Shown: positions 10,140-18,888 of the stretch, piece by piece | Layout of the letters: each line of letters begins with the position of its first letter | Position numbering within the stretch: the stretch's first letter is position 1 | Assembly (NCBI RefSeq): GCF_006715085.1 | Contig: NZ_VFMM01000004.1 | Coordinates: 372,001-436,000 of the forward strand | Source: Kribbella jejuensis | Lineage (GTDB): Bacteria; Actinomycetota; Actinomycetes; Propionibacteriales; Kribbellaceae | DNA: 64,000 nt | Reading direction: 5' to 3' | Notes under the pieces: model-generated | Seen by the model: the letters and a program-made list of their open reading frames with translations, nothing else | What the model was told of the DNA's origin: nothing | Databases searched by the model: none | Program-made: the position numbers and the translations under genes

Positions 10140-11725
10140 CGGTCTGCCTCCAACAGCTCACGCACGGTTTCGCGGTCGTCGAACGGGTGGATCACGCCGC
10201 CGACGTCCTGGCCTGTCTCATGGCCCTTGCCCAGCACGACGACGGTGTCGCCCGGTCCGGCCAGCTCGATCGCGGACGCGATCGCCTGCCGCCGATCGCC
10301 GATCTCGTGCAGGTTCACGTCCAGTACGGCGGCCCGCGCGCCGGCGATCGCGGCCGCCCGGATCGCGGCCGGGTCCTCGCTGCGCGGGTTGTCGTCGGTG
10401 ACGATCACGACGTCGGCCGCCTTCGCCGCCTCGGCACCCATCGCGGGCCGCTTCCCCGGATCCCGGTCGCCACCGCAGCCGACGACCGCGAACAGCCGGC
10501 CCTTGGTCGCCGTCCGCGCGGCCCTCAGGGCGAGCGCCACCGCGTCGGGCGTGTGCGCGTAGTCCACGACCACGGCCAGCCCGTCCTGCCGGGTGAAGGT
10601 CTCCATCCGCCCGGGCACGCTGGCGGTCCGCAGCCCGGCGGCGATCGCCTCGGCCGGTACGTCGAGCTGCCGCAGCATCGCGGTCGCGAGCAACGCGTTG
10701 GCGACGTTGAAGTCACCGGGCAGCCCGATCTCGACCGTCAGCGTCTCCCCCGGCCCCTGAATGTCCAGCACGGTCGTCCCGTGCTCGGAACGGTGCCGGT
10801 GCGCGACGGTCCAGTCGGCGTCACCCTTGGTGGACACGGTGACCAGCGGTACGACGGTCTGCGCGGCCAGGCGGCGCCCGTACTCGTCGTCGATCGTCAC
10901 CACCGCGACATCGCAGCGCTCCGGGGTGAACAGCGAGGCCTTCGCCTGGAAGTAGTCCTCGAACGTCTTGTGGAAGTCCAGGTGGTCCTGCGTCAGGTTG
11001 AGGAACCCCGCGACCGCGAAGCGCGCGCCGTCGACGCGGCCCAGCGCCAGCGCGTGGCTCGACACCTCCATCGCGCACCAGGCGACGGCCCGCTCGCGCA
11101 TCACTGCGAACAGCGCCTGCAGATCGGTGGCTTCCGGAGTGGTCCGGACGCTCTTCACGACCTCGTCGCCAACGCGCGTTTGAATCGTGCCGATGAGCGC
11201 CGACGGGCCGAGCTGCCGCAGTACCGAATCCAGCAGGAAGCTGGTCGTGGTCTTGCCGTTCGTCCCGGTCACGCCGAGCAGCCGCAGCTCACTCGTCGGC
11301 TCTCCGTAGATCCGCGAGGCAACCGCGCCGAGCACACTGCGCGGCTTGTCGACGACCAGCACCGGAAGCCCGGTGGCCTTGGCCCGCTCGGCGCCGGCCG
11401 GGTCGGTCAGTACGGCGACGGCGCCCGCCTGCTGGGCTTTCGCGACGAATTCGGCGCCGTGCGTGACCGCGCCGGGCAGTGCGGCGTACAGGTCGCCGGG
11501 GAGGACGGAACGCGAGTCGAGGGAGACGCCGGTCACGCTCACCGGCGACGTTGCCGGGAGCTCTGTGTGGGCGACGTTCGCCAGGTCCGCGAGGGCTACG
11601 GGCACGACGTGCCGTGGCCTGATCGCTGCGACCGCGCCGCCGGCGGCGGTAGGGGTGGACACGGGCCCTGAGGCTACCGCTCCGGGCCCCGTGACTCCTA
11701 CCTGACCCTGCGTCACCAGTTGCAT
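10136..11725 (-). CDS. murE: UDP-MurNAc-tripeptide synthetase MurE
   Basis: Adds the diamino acid to UDP-MurNAc-L-Ala-D-Glu. The ATP loop [12 protein letters not shown], the TQDHLDFH motif and the DNPR diamino-acid recognition motif (TDDNPRSEDP) are visible. DNPR fits diaminopimelate rather than lysine. The ATG at 11725 shares one base with the ftsI stop (TGATG) and gives 529 residues. The first ~40 residues are poorly conserved, so a later GTG (V-S-T-P-T-A-A) is possible. Confidence 0.94.
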   Translation of the reverse strand: MQLVTQGQVGVTGPGAVASGPVSTPTAAGGAVAAIRPRHVVPVALADLANVAHTELPATSPVSVTGVSLDSRSVLPGDLYAALPGAVTHGAEFVAKAQQAGAVAVLTDPAGAERAKATGLPVLVVDKPRSVLGAVASRIYGEPTSELRLLGVTGTNGKTTTSFLLDSVLRQLGPSALIGTIQTRVGDEVVKSVRTTPEATDLQALFAVMRERAVAWCAMEVSSHALALGRVDGARFAVAGFLNLTQDHLDFHKTFEDYFQAKASLFTPERCDVAVVTIDDEYGRRLAAQTVVPLVTVSTKGDADWTVAHRHRSEHGTTVLDIQGPGETLTVEIGLPGDFNVANALLATAMLRQLDVPAEAIAAGLRTASVPGRMETFTRQDGLAVVVDYAHTPDAVALALRAARTATKGRLFAVVGCGGDRDPGKRPAMGAEAAKAADVVIVTDDNPRSEDPAAIRAAAIAGARAAVLDVNLHEIGDRRQAIASAIELAGPGDTVVVLGKGHETGQDVGGVIHPFDDRETVRELLEADR

Positions 11726-13950
11726 CACCAGGTGAGCGGGATGCTCGGCTGCGCCGCCCCCGTCGGCGGGACGACGTACTTCTGCAGCGCGTAGCTCATC
11801 ACGTCTCGGAACACCGGTCCTCCTTGCAGACCACCACCCCGGGCACCCTGGGGATCGTGGAGTACGACGTACGTCACGAACCGTGGGTTGTCGGCCGGGG
11901 CGAATCCGGCGAAAGAAGTCGCCCAGTTGCCGTATTTCCCGGTGCCGGGGACGACCTGCTGCGCCGTACCGGTCTTGCCGGCCACCAGGTAGCCGTCGAT
12001 CGCGGCCTGCGGCGCGGTGCCCTTCTTCGCGGTCACCGACTCCATCATCGTGGTGACTTCCTTGGCGGCCTGCTCGCTGACCACCCGGCGGGCCGGTGCG
12101 GACTGGTTCGGCGTCAGGGTGCCGTCGGCCTGGATGTAGTTGCGGATCAGCTTCGGCGGCTCGTACACGCCACCGTTCGCGACCGCGTTGACCGCGGCGG
12201 CCTCCTGGACCGCGTTCACCGACAGGCCCTGGCCGAACGCGACGTTCGACCGGGTGATCTCCGGCCACTCGTCGCCCGGCGCCAACCGGCCGTTCGTCTC
12301 ACCGGGGAAGTTCAGCCCGGTGGGCTCGCCGAAGCCGAAGTTGTGCAGGTACTTCACGAACTGCGCGATCGGCATCCGCTGCGCGGCCATGATCGTGCCG
12401 ACGTTCGACGACTTCGCGATCACCCCGGAGATGGTCAGGTTCATCGTGTCGTGCGACCAGTGGTCCTTGATGATCCGGCGCTGGACCTCGATGCTGCCCG
12501 GGACCTGCAGTTTGGTGCTCAGGTTGATCTTGCCGGCGTCGGCGAGGGCGGCCATCGTGACGACCTTCTGCACGCTGCCGGGCTCGAAGCTGCGCTCCAG
12601 GGCCGGGTTGTTCAGGTCCTTGGAGGTGTACGGCTTGTTCGGGTCGAACGACGGGTAGTTCGCCAGCGCGAGCAGCTCGCCGGTCTTCACGTCCATCACC
12701 ACGACCGTGCCGGCGCTCGCCTTGTACTGCTGGACGGCCTGCTGGATCCGCTTCTCGGCGAAGAACTGCAGGTCGGTGTCGAGCGTCAACTGGACGCCGA
12801 CGCCGGGCTTGGGCTCCTGGACGGTGTGGTTCGCGTTCGGGATCTGGTTGCCGCGGGCATCGACCTCGTAGACCGCCTTGCCGTCGACGCCGGACAGCTT
12901 GTCGTTCAGGCCGTACTCGAGCCCGGACAGGCCCTTGCCGTCGGCACCGGTGACGCCGACCAGGGTGGCGGCGATGCTCCCGTTCGGGTGGCTGCGGATC
13001 GGGTCTTCCTCGGTGTACAGGCCGGTCAGCAGCGGTGCCTGCTGCTCCTTGGGCTTGCCCTTGTTCTGGGCGGCGATCGGCAGGTTCGCGGCCTTGATCT
13101 CGGCCTGGATCGCGCTCCACGCCGTCGGGCTCACCTGGCGTGCGACGTACGCGAACCGGCCGGTGCCGGACATCGCGGCGACCAGCTTCGCGGTCGTCGT
13201 ACCGGGGATCTTCGGCGCGAGGATGGCAGCCAGCTGTTGCGCGACCGGCTTCGTCTGCTGCGGGTCCGCGGTGATCGCGACCGCATCCTCGGTGACCGCG
13301 AGCTCCACGCCGTTGCGGTCCTCGATCGTCCCGCGGTCCGCATGCAGCACGAACGACCGCGCGTTCTCCTTGGTCGCCGCGGCCGCGTAGCTGTCCGGGT
13401 CCACACCCTGCAACAGCACAAGCCGCCCGGCGAACAGCGACAGCACGAACGCCATCACCCCGAACGTCAACCGCAACCGCAACGCCGGCCGCCCCAACCG
13501 CAACATCCGCGGCGCCTTCTTGACCCGCCGCTTAGGCCGAGCCCGAGGCCGATTCTGCGGAGGCCGCTTAGCCGCCCCCTTCTTGACCGGCCGCTTCGCG
13601 GCACCCTTCTTAGCCCCGCCAGCACGCCCCGCGCCAGCAGCCTTCGTACCCGGCGACTGCCGCCCCGCGCCACCAGCGCCACGGCCAGCCGCCGCCGCGC
13701 GCGGCGCAGCCGCGCTCCCACGCGTGCGGCCGGAGGCCGCATCACTGGGCGACGGGCGGCGGGCGGCGCTGTGCTTCTCCTCCTCGGCTTTGCGGAGGAG
13801 GCGGTCTCGGGTGGATTCGGGGCGTGGGGGGTTGGCGCGCGTACTGTCGGTAGCGGGTGGACGACGGGGTTGAGCCTTGCGGGGCGGGTTGTCCCGGCCC
13901 GGTGTGGCACCACGCTTGCGTGGTGGCTCGTTTCCCCGTCGGTCCGTCAT
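11725..13950 (-). CDS. ftsI: Septal transpeptidase FtsI (PBP3)
   Basis: Class B penicillin-binding protein that cross-links septal peptidoglycan. The ATG at 13950 gives 741 residues. Residues 1-160 form a cytoplasmic tail extremely rich in Arg, Lys, Pro and Ala, including duplicated KKGAAKRP units, followed by one membrane segment (about 162-181). The dimerisation domain and transpeptidase domain follow, with SVQK (459-462), SSN (514-516) and KTGT (659-662) all intact. It starts four bases after the ftsL stop. Confidence 0.95.
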   Translation of the reverse strand: MTDRRGNEPPRKRGATPGRDNPPRKAQPRRPPATDSTRANPPRPESTRDRLLRKAEEEKHSAARRPSPSDAASGRTRGSAAAPRAAAAGRGAGGAGRQSPGTKAAGAGRAGGAKKGAAKRPVKKGAAKRPPQNRPRARPKRRVKKAPRMLRLGRPALRLRLTFGVMAFVLSLFAGRLVLLQGVDPDSYAAAATKENARSFVLHADRGTIEDRNGVELAVTEDAVAITADPQQTKPVAQQLAAILAPKIPGTTTAKLVAAMSGTGRFAYVARQVSPTAWSAIQAEIKAANLPIAAQNKGKPKEQQAPLLTGLYTEEDPIRSHPNGSIAATLVGVTGADGKGLSGLEYGLNDKLSGVDGKAVYEVDARGNQIPNANHTVQEPKPGVGVQLTLDTDLQFFAEKRIQQAVQQYKASAGTVVVMDVKTGELLALANYPSFDPNKPYTSKDLNNPALERSFEPGSVQKVVTMAALADAGKINLSTKLQVPGSIEVQRRIIKDHWSHDTMNLTISGVIAKSSNVGTIMAAQRMPIAQFVKYLHNFGFGEPTGLNFPGETNGRLAPGDEWPEITRSNVAFGQGLSVNAVQEAAAVNAVANGGVYEPPKLIRNYIQADGTLTPNQSAPARRVVSEQAAKEVTTMMESVTAKKGTAPQAAIDGYLVAGKTGTAQQVVPGTGKYGNWATSFAGFAPADNPRFVTYVVLHDPQGARGGGLQGGPVFRDVMSYALQKYVVPPTGAAQPSIPLTW

Positions 13951-13954
13951 CCGA

Positions 13955-14587
13955 TCATCCCCGTGTGGTCGTGGCGGGCTTCTTCGTCGTAGCCGGCTTC
14001 GTGGCACCGGTCGGCGGCTTGGTCGTGCTGGTGGGCGGCTTGGTAGTGCTGGTCGGCGGTTTCGTGGTCGCGGCTGTCGTCCCGGTAGCCGGCTTCACCG
14101 GCGTGGTCGGCTTCACCACCGGCTTGGTGGCCGGCTTGGTGGTCGGCGTCTGCGGGCCGAACATCGCCGTTCCGGCGCCGGCCTTCCCCTCGGCCGGTAC
14201 GCCGAGCACGCGCCCGTCGGACAGCCGCAGGAAGACCGGGTTCGGGTTCGGCACCATGCCCATCCGCAGCGCCCGGTCGGACAGGTTCTGCGGCGACTCC
14301 AGCGCGCGCACCTGCTTCTCCAGCTGCTGCTGCTGATCGCGCAGGTCGTTCGCCTGGCTGTTCAGCTTGGTGATGTCGAACGTGCCGCTCTGCAGCTGCG
14401 TGTTCAGCAGCAGCAGTCCGACCAGTCCGGCGGCCAGCAGCGACACCACGAAGATCACGAACGGCATCCGCGGCGGCCGGAACGGCGCGCCGTACACCAC
14501 CCGCAGCCGTGGCTGCTCCTTCTTCGCGCCTGTGGTGCCGGGGGCCGGCGTCACCCGCGCCTTCTGCGGGCTGAAGACGGTACTCAT
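13955..14587 (-). CDS. ftsL: Divisome protein FtsL-like
   Basis: Small bitopic septal protein partnering FtsQ and FtsB-type proteins. A basic N-terminus precedes one membrane segment (about residues 41-61, MPFVIFVVSLLAAGLVGLLL). A short coiled coil follows (SQANDLRDQQQQLEKQVRALE) with the LSDRALRMGMVPNPNPVFL stretch typical of actinobacterial FtsL. The C-terminal ~70 residues are Thr/Pro/Lys repeats (TTKPPTS units), probably an extended wall-facing tail. Its start overlaps the rsmH stop by one base. Confidence 0.88.
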   Translation of the reverse strand: MSTVFSPQKARVTPAPGTTGAKKEQPRLRVVYGAPFRPPRMPFVIFVVSLLAAGLVGLLLLNTQLQSGTFDITKLNSQANDLRDQQQQLEKQVRALESPQNLSDRALRMGMVPNPNPVFLRLSDGRVLGVPAEGKAGAGTAMFGPQTPTTKPATKPVVKPTTPVKPATGTTAATTKPPTSTTKPPTSTTKPPTGATKPATTKKPATTTRG

Positions 14588-15570
14588 CAGGCCACCAGTC
14601 CCCTCTCCCGGATTCGCTCGGCCGCCCGCACGCGAGCAGACGCGGCGCGCGGGTTCACCGCGACCTCCTGCTCGGTCGGCCGTTCGGCACCCCGGGTCAG
14701 TAGCTTCAGATACGGTTCGTACCCCGCCGGGACGACCGGCAGGTCGTCGGGTACGTCGGACTTGGTGCCCGGCGCGAACGCCTGCTTGGTGATCCGGTCC
14801 TCGAGCGAGTGGTAGCTCATCACCACGATCCGGCCGTGCAGCGCGAGCGCCTCCAGCGCGGCGGGCAGCGCCCGGCGCAGTACGTCGAGCTCGCCGTTCA
14901 CCTCGATCCGCAACGCCTGGAACGTCCGCTTCGCCGGATGCCCACCGGTCCGCCGGGCCGCCTGCGGGATCGCGTTCCGGACCAGCTCGGACAGCCGCGC
15001 ACTGTTCGTGAACGGCTCGGTCTCGCGTTCCCGGACGATCCGGTCCGCGATCCGGCGGGCGAACTTCTCCTCGCCGTACTGGAACAGGATCCGGGCCAAA
15101 TCGGCCGCGCTGTAGGTGTTCACGATGTCCGCGGCCGTGGTCGGGCCGGTCGGATCCATCCGCATGTCCAGCGGCGCGTCCTGCGCGTAGGCGAACCCGC
15201 GGTCCGCCTCGTCCAGCTGCATCGAGGAGACGCCCAGGTCGAACAGGATCCCGTCGATCGCCGGTACGCCGAGGTCGGCCAGTACCCGCGGCAGTTCGTC
15301 GTACACCGCGTGCACGAGCGTAAGCCGCTCCTCGAACGGCGCGAGCCGCTCACCGGCCAGCCGCAACGCGTTCGGGTCCCGGTCGAGGCCGATCAACCGG
15401 ACCTCGGGAAACCGCTGCAGGAATGCCTCGGAGTGACCACCGAGGCCGAGGGTCGCGTCGACGAAGACCGCGCCGGGACGTGCGAGCGCCGGTGCCAGCA
15501 GCGCGACCACGCGCTCCAGCATCACCGGCACATGCCGCTCCGCAGCGTCCATCTCGACCCTTCCCGTCAT
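14587..15570 (-). CDS. rsmH: 16S rRNA m4C1402 methyltransferase RsmH (MraW)
   Basis: SAM-dependent N4-methyltransferase acting on C1402 of 16S rRNA. The 327 residues show [10 protein letters not shown] at the N-terminus, the SAM loop [10 protein letters not shown], the [15 protein letters not shown] motif and the C-terminal [11 protein letters not shown] motif. It is the second gene of the cluster, separated from mraZ by 215 bases in which I see no gene or clear signal. Confidence 0.96.
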   Translation of the reverse strand: MTGRVEMDAAERHVPVMLERVVALLAPALARPGAVFVDATLGLGGHSEAFLQRFPEVRLIGLDRDPNALRLAGERLAPFEERLTLVHAVYDELPRVLADLGVPAIDGILFDLGVSSMQLDEADRGFAYAQDAPLDMRMDPTGPTTAADIVNTYSAADLARILFQYGEEKFARRIADRIVRERETEPFTNSARLSELVRNAIPQAARRTGGHPAKRTFQALRIEVNGELDVLRRALPAALEALALHGRIVVMSYHSLEDRITKQAFAPGTKSDVPDDLPVVPAGYEPYLKLLTRGAERPTEQEVAVNPRAASARVRAAERIRERGLVA

Positions 15571-15785
15571 TTCCCTACAGCTGCGGGAAACGACCCCTGC
15601 CCCCGCAGGTCAGCTGTGATACGTGGGTAGACAGCACCGTCCGGTCAGATCGCGGGTACGCCTTCCGGGGAAGTACCTGCTCGGTCTTGGCGCCGGGGAA
15701 GTGACGCCAACACTCCAGGTCGGAAGTCGGACCCGTGATCTCACCGGACGGTCGGTGTCTCTCGGTCCACGCACACTGTTCAGCT

Positions 15786-16217
15786 TTAGAAGATGCCTGG
15801 CAGCACTTCCTCGGAGAGATCGGCGAACGCCTGCTCCTGCTCCGCGGAGTACCGGTTCCAGTTCTCCGTGTTCCAGATCTCCACCCGGTTCATCGCCCCG
15901 ATGACGACGCAGTCGCGGTCAAGTGCTGAGTAGTCGCGCAGCATCGGTGGGATGGTGACCCGGCCCTGCTTGTCCGGGACCTCGTTGGAGGCACCGGCGA
16001 ACAACATCCGTAGGTAGTCCCGGGCACCCTTGTTGGTGATCGGAGCCTGCTTCAACTGCTCGGTCAGCTGGACGAACTCGCGCTCCGGCCACACGGACAG
16101 CGATCGCTCCTGTCCACGCGTGATCACCAGACCGTCGGCCAGCTCGTCCCGGAACTTCGCCGGCAGGAACAGCCGGCCCTTGTCGTCGAGCTTGGGGAAG
16201 TGAGTTCCGAGGAACAC
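15786..16217 (-). CDS. mraZ: Transcriptional regulator MraZ
   Basis: AbrB-fold ring-forming DNA-binding protein that regulates the division cluster. The 143 residues contain two SpoVT/AbrB-like repeats, with [15 protein letters not shown] near the N-terminus and [15 protein letters not shown] in the second half. It is the first gene of the cluster and lies directly downstream of a ladder of GTGG boxes that matches the kind of site MraZ binds. Confidence 0.95.
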   Translation of the reverse strand: MFLGTHFPKLDDKGRLFLPAKFRDELADGLVITRGQERSLSVWPEREFVQLTEQLKQAPITNKGARDYLRMLFAGASNEVPDKQGRVTIPPMLRDYSALDRDCVVIGAMNRVEIWNTENWNRYSAEQEQAFADLSEEVLPGIF

Positions 16218-16602
16218 GCTCCACCTCCCCGTTGCGGACTCTCCGACTCAGGCGAGTGTTTCCACCACTTCAGTTCCACTGCGCTCCACCTTACTCCACT
16301 TTCCACCACCGTCAACCAACTTCCGCTCCATTCCGCTCCCGTGCCGCGTGAATCGGCACCCGGCGCCCGCGTGTCGTTGAGTCCTCCATGAACCATTGGC
16401 CCGGCCCACGCGTGAACCAGGTACCGGTTCGCGGCGTCGTACGCCCGACACGCCGCTGGTGCCGCCCGTACGCTTGGAGGGACGACTACCGACCCTGAGG
16501 GCGTGCGCCGTGACGATCGAACCGCCAACCGACCAGACTCTTGGCCCGACCCCTACGCAGGGTGAGAATGTGTCGGCAGTCAACGAATGGGGAGGACTCA
16601 GA
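16218..16602. other. Divergent mraZ / moxR control region, no gene
   Basis: 385 bases separate the mraZ and MoxR starts. The mraZ-proximal half holds the phased GTGG boxes. The MoxR-proximal part is open in the MoxR frame (a GTG at 16510 could extend it) but lacks conserved protein sequence. I see no small gene or RNA here. Confidence 0.6.
16262..16341 (-). promoter_or_regulatory. Probable MraZ operator: phased GTGG boxes
   Basis: Read on the minus strand, GTGG occurs with last bases at 16262, 16265, 16276, 16286, 16296, 16303 and 16306 (forward CCAC). Five of these are spaced 10, 10, 10 and 11 bases apart, one helical turn. A further 10-bp direct repeat (TTCCGCTCC twice) lies at 16321-16339. 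Known MraZ sites are three or more TGGG/GTGG-type repeats with a ten-base period just upstream of mraZ, so autoregulation is likely. Confidence 0.7.
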
Positions 16603-17595
16603 GTGAGCACCACCGCGACCAGCTCGCCGCTGGCAGGAGCCGGGGACTTCGACGAGCTGTCCGAGGTGGCGGGACGCGTCCGCCGCGCCATGGAGCAGGT
16701 GATCGAGGGCAAACCCGACGTCGTCGAGGTCGCCGTCACGGTCCTGCTGGCCGAGGGCCACCTGCTGATCGAGGACGTGCCGGGCGTCGGCAAGACGATG
16801 CTGGCCAAGGCGCTGGCCAAGTCGATCGACTGCAGCGTGCGGCGGATCCAGTTCACGCCGGACCTGCTGCCCTCCGACATCACCGGCGTCTCGGTCTTCA
16901 ACCAGGAGATCCGCGACTTCGAGTTCAAGCCCGGCGCGGTCTTCGCGAACATCGTGGTCGGTGACGAGATCAACCGCGCCTCGCCGAAGACGCAGGCCGC
17001 GTTGCTGGAGTCGATGGAAGAGCGCCAGGTCACCGTCGACACCACGACGTACACGCTGGACGCGCCGTTCATGGTGATCGCGACCCAGAACCCGATCGAG
17101 ATGGAAGGCACGTACCCGCTGCCGGAAGCCCAGCGCGACCGCTTCATGGCCCGGGTCTCGATGGGTTACCCGGAGCCCGCCGCCGAGCTGCGCATGCTGG
17201 ACGGCCATGCCGCCGACGACCCGCTGGCGAACCTGCAGCCGGTCACCGACGGCCAGCAGATCCTCCGCCTGGTCAAGACCGTGCAGTCGGTCCACGTCTC
17301 CGAGTCCGTGAAGGAGTACGCCGTCGCGCTCGTCGGCGCGACCCGCCGTTCGCAGGAGCTCCGGCTGGGCGCGAGCCCGCGGTCGACGCTGCACCTGATC
17401 CGGGCCGCCCGTGCGGCCGCCGCACTGGACTCCCGCGAGTTCGTGCTGCCGGACGACATCCAGGAGCTCGCGGTACCGGTGCTCGCGCACCGCGTGCTAC
17501 CGGCGGCCGAGGCGCATCTCGGTGGGCGCGGCGCGTCCGACATCATCTCCGGACTGGTGGCCACGGTGCCGCTCCCCCGTACTCGTCGGGACTGA
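16603..17595 (+). CDS. MoxR-family AAA+ ATPase
   Basis: MoxR ATPases act as chaperones for partner proteins. The 330 residues have Walker A (EDVPGVGKTMLAKALAKS), Walker B (VVGDEINRASPKTQAALLE), sensor motif (ATQNPIEMEGTYPLPEAQ-DRF) and the C-terminal lid domain. I chose the GTG at 16603 because GGAGG lies seven bases upstream; a GTG at 16510 would add 31 residues without visible similarity. It heads an operon with DUF58 and transglutaminase genes, a common actinobacterial trio linked to the cell envelope. Confidence 0.92.
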   Translation: MSTTATSSPLAGAGDFDELSEVAGRVRRAMEQVIEGKPDVVEVAVTVLLAEGHLLIEDVPGVGKTMLAKALAKSIDCSVRRIQFTPDLLPSDITGVSVFNQEIRDFEFKPGAVFANIVVGDEINRASPKTQAALLESMEERQVTVDTTTYTLDAPFMVIATQNPIEMEGTYPLPEAQRDRFMARVSMGYPEPAAELRMLDGHAADDPLANLQPVTDGQQILRLVKTVQSVHVSESVKEYAVALVGATRRSQELRLGASPRSTLHLIRAARAAAALDSREFVLPDDIQELAVPVLAHRVLPAAEAHLGGRGASDIISGLVATVPLPRTRRD

Positions 17596-17601
17596 GACGA
17601 C

Positions 17602-18888
17602 ATGCGGCAGGCACTGCGCGGACTGACCACCAGAGGGCGGGCGTTCGTCGCGGCCGGGATCACTGCATCGCTGTGCGCACTACTGCTCGGCCAGAAGGAC
17701 CTGCTGCGGGTCGGCATTCTGCTGGCCGCGCTGCCGGTCGTCGCGGCACTGGTGGTCGGCCGCACCCGGCTCCGCCTGCAGGTACGCCGAAGCCTCGCAC
17801 CGGACCAGGTCCCGGTCGGGACGCAGGCGACCGTCGAGCTGACGCTCAGCAACCAGGGCCGGATGCCGGCCGGACTGTTGCTGCTCGAGGACCGCATTCC
17901 TTATGTACTGGGCCACCGCCCGCGCTTCGTCGTCGACCGCGTCAGCCCGAACTGGCGCCGTACCGTCACCTATCCGGTGAAGTCCGACGTCCGCGGGCTG
18001 TTCCAGGTCGGACCGCTGATGCTGACCGTCGCCGACCCGTTCGGGTTGGTGGAGACCAGCCGGACGTTCACCCGCAGCCAGCACCTGCTCGTCACGCCAC
18101 GGGTGTTCAAGCTGCCCGAGGTACGCCTCGGCGCGGACCGGGCCGGCGCCGGCGAGAACCGGCCGCGGGCGATCGCGTCCGCGGGTGAGGAGGACGCGAC
18201 GGTCCGCGAGTACCGCGACGGTGACGACCTGCGCCGGGTGCACTGGCGGTCCACCGCCCGCCGCGGCGAGCTGATGGTCCGCCGCGAGGAGCAGCCGTGG
18301 CAGAGCCGGTGCGCGCTGTTCCTGGACGCACGCACGATCTCGCACCACGGGCACGGCCCGTCGTCGAGCCTGGAGTGGGCGGTCAGCGCGGCCGCGTCGG
18401 TCGGCATCGACCGGATCCGCCGCGGGTACGTCACCACGATGCTCGGCGGGCCGACCACGCTGTCGGCGATCACGCACCGGACATCGGCCGCCGTGCATCA
18501 GCCGCTCTCGCAGCAGGAACTGCTGACCGAGTGCGCGACCGTCGAGGAACACCGGTACGCCGAGATCGGTCCGCTGCTGACCGTCGACCGGCACCCGCAG
18601 GAGCCGAGCCTGGTGATCGCGATCCTCGGCGCGTGCAGTACCGATGACGTGATCGCCCTGAACCGCTGGCGGACCAGCCAGGCGACCGGTGTCGCTCTGG
18701 TCCTGGACGCGGCCAGCTGGGCGGTCGGCGCCGAGGCGACCGAGAAGGCGGCCCGCCTGTCCGCCGCCACGGACGCCACCGAGAACGAACTGCGCCGCAA
18801 CGGCTGGCGAGTAGCCAGAGTCCGCCGCGGCGACCACCTCCCGACGGTATGGTCCGGTCTCGGACTACGAAGCGGAAGAATCGCATGA
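17602..18888 (+). CDS. DUF58 domain protein
   Basis: Two adjacent N-terminal membrane segments (about residues 13-50) precede a beta-rich region and the DUF58 domain, recognised by the DLRRVHWRSTARRGELMVRREE-type core, here around residues 210-230. DUF58 proteins, a von Willebrand A-like family, are the usual partners of MoxR ATPases. The exact substrate is unknown. It starts six bases after the MoxR stop and its stop overlaps the next start as ATGA. Confidence 0.88.
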   Translation: MRQALRGLTTRGRAFVAAGITASLCALLLGQKDLLRVGILLAALPVVAALVVGRTRLRLQVRRSLAPDQVPVGTQATVELTLSNQGRMPAGLLLLEDRIPYVLGHRPRFVVDRVSPNWRRTVTYPVKSDVRGLFQVGPLMLTVADPFGLVETSRTFTRSQHLLVTPRVFKLPEVRLGADRAGAGENRPRAIASAGEEDATVREYRDGDDLRRVHWRSTARRGELMVRREEQPWQSRCALFLDARTISHHGHGPSSSLEWAVSAAASVGIDRIRRGYVTTMLGGPTTLSAITHRTSAAVHQPLSQQELLTECATVEEHRYAEIGPLLTVDRHPQEPSLVIAILGACSTDDVIALNRWRTSQATGVALVLDAASWAVGAEATEKAARLSAATDATENELRRNGWRVARVRRGDHLPTVWSGLGLRSGRIA

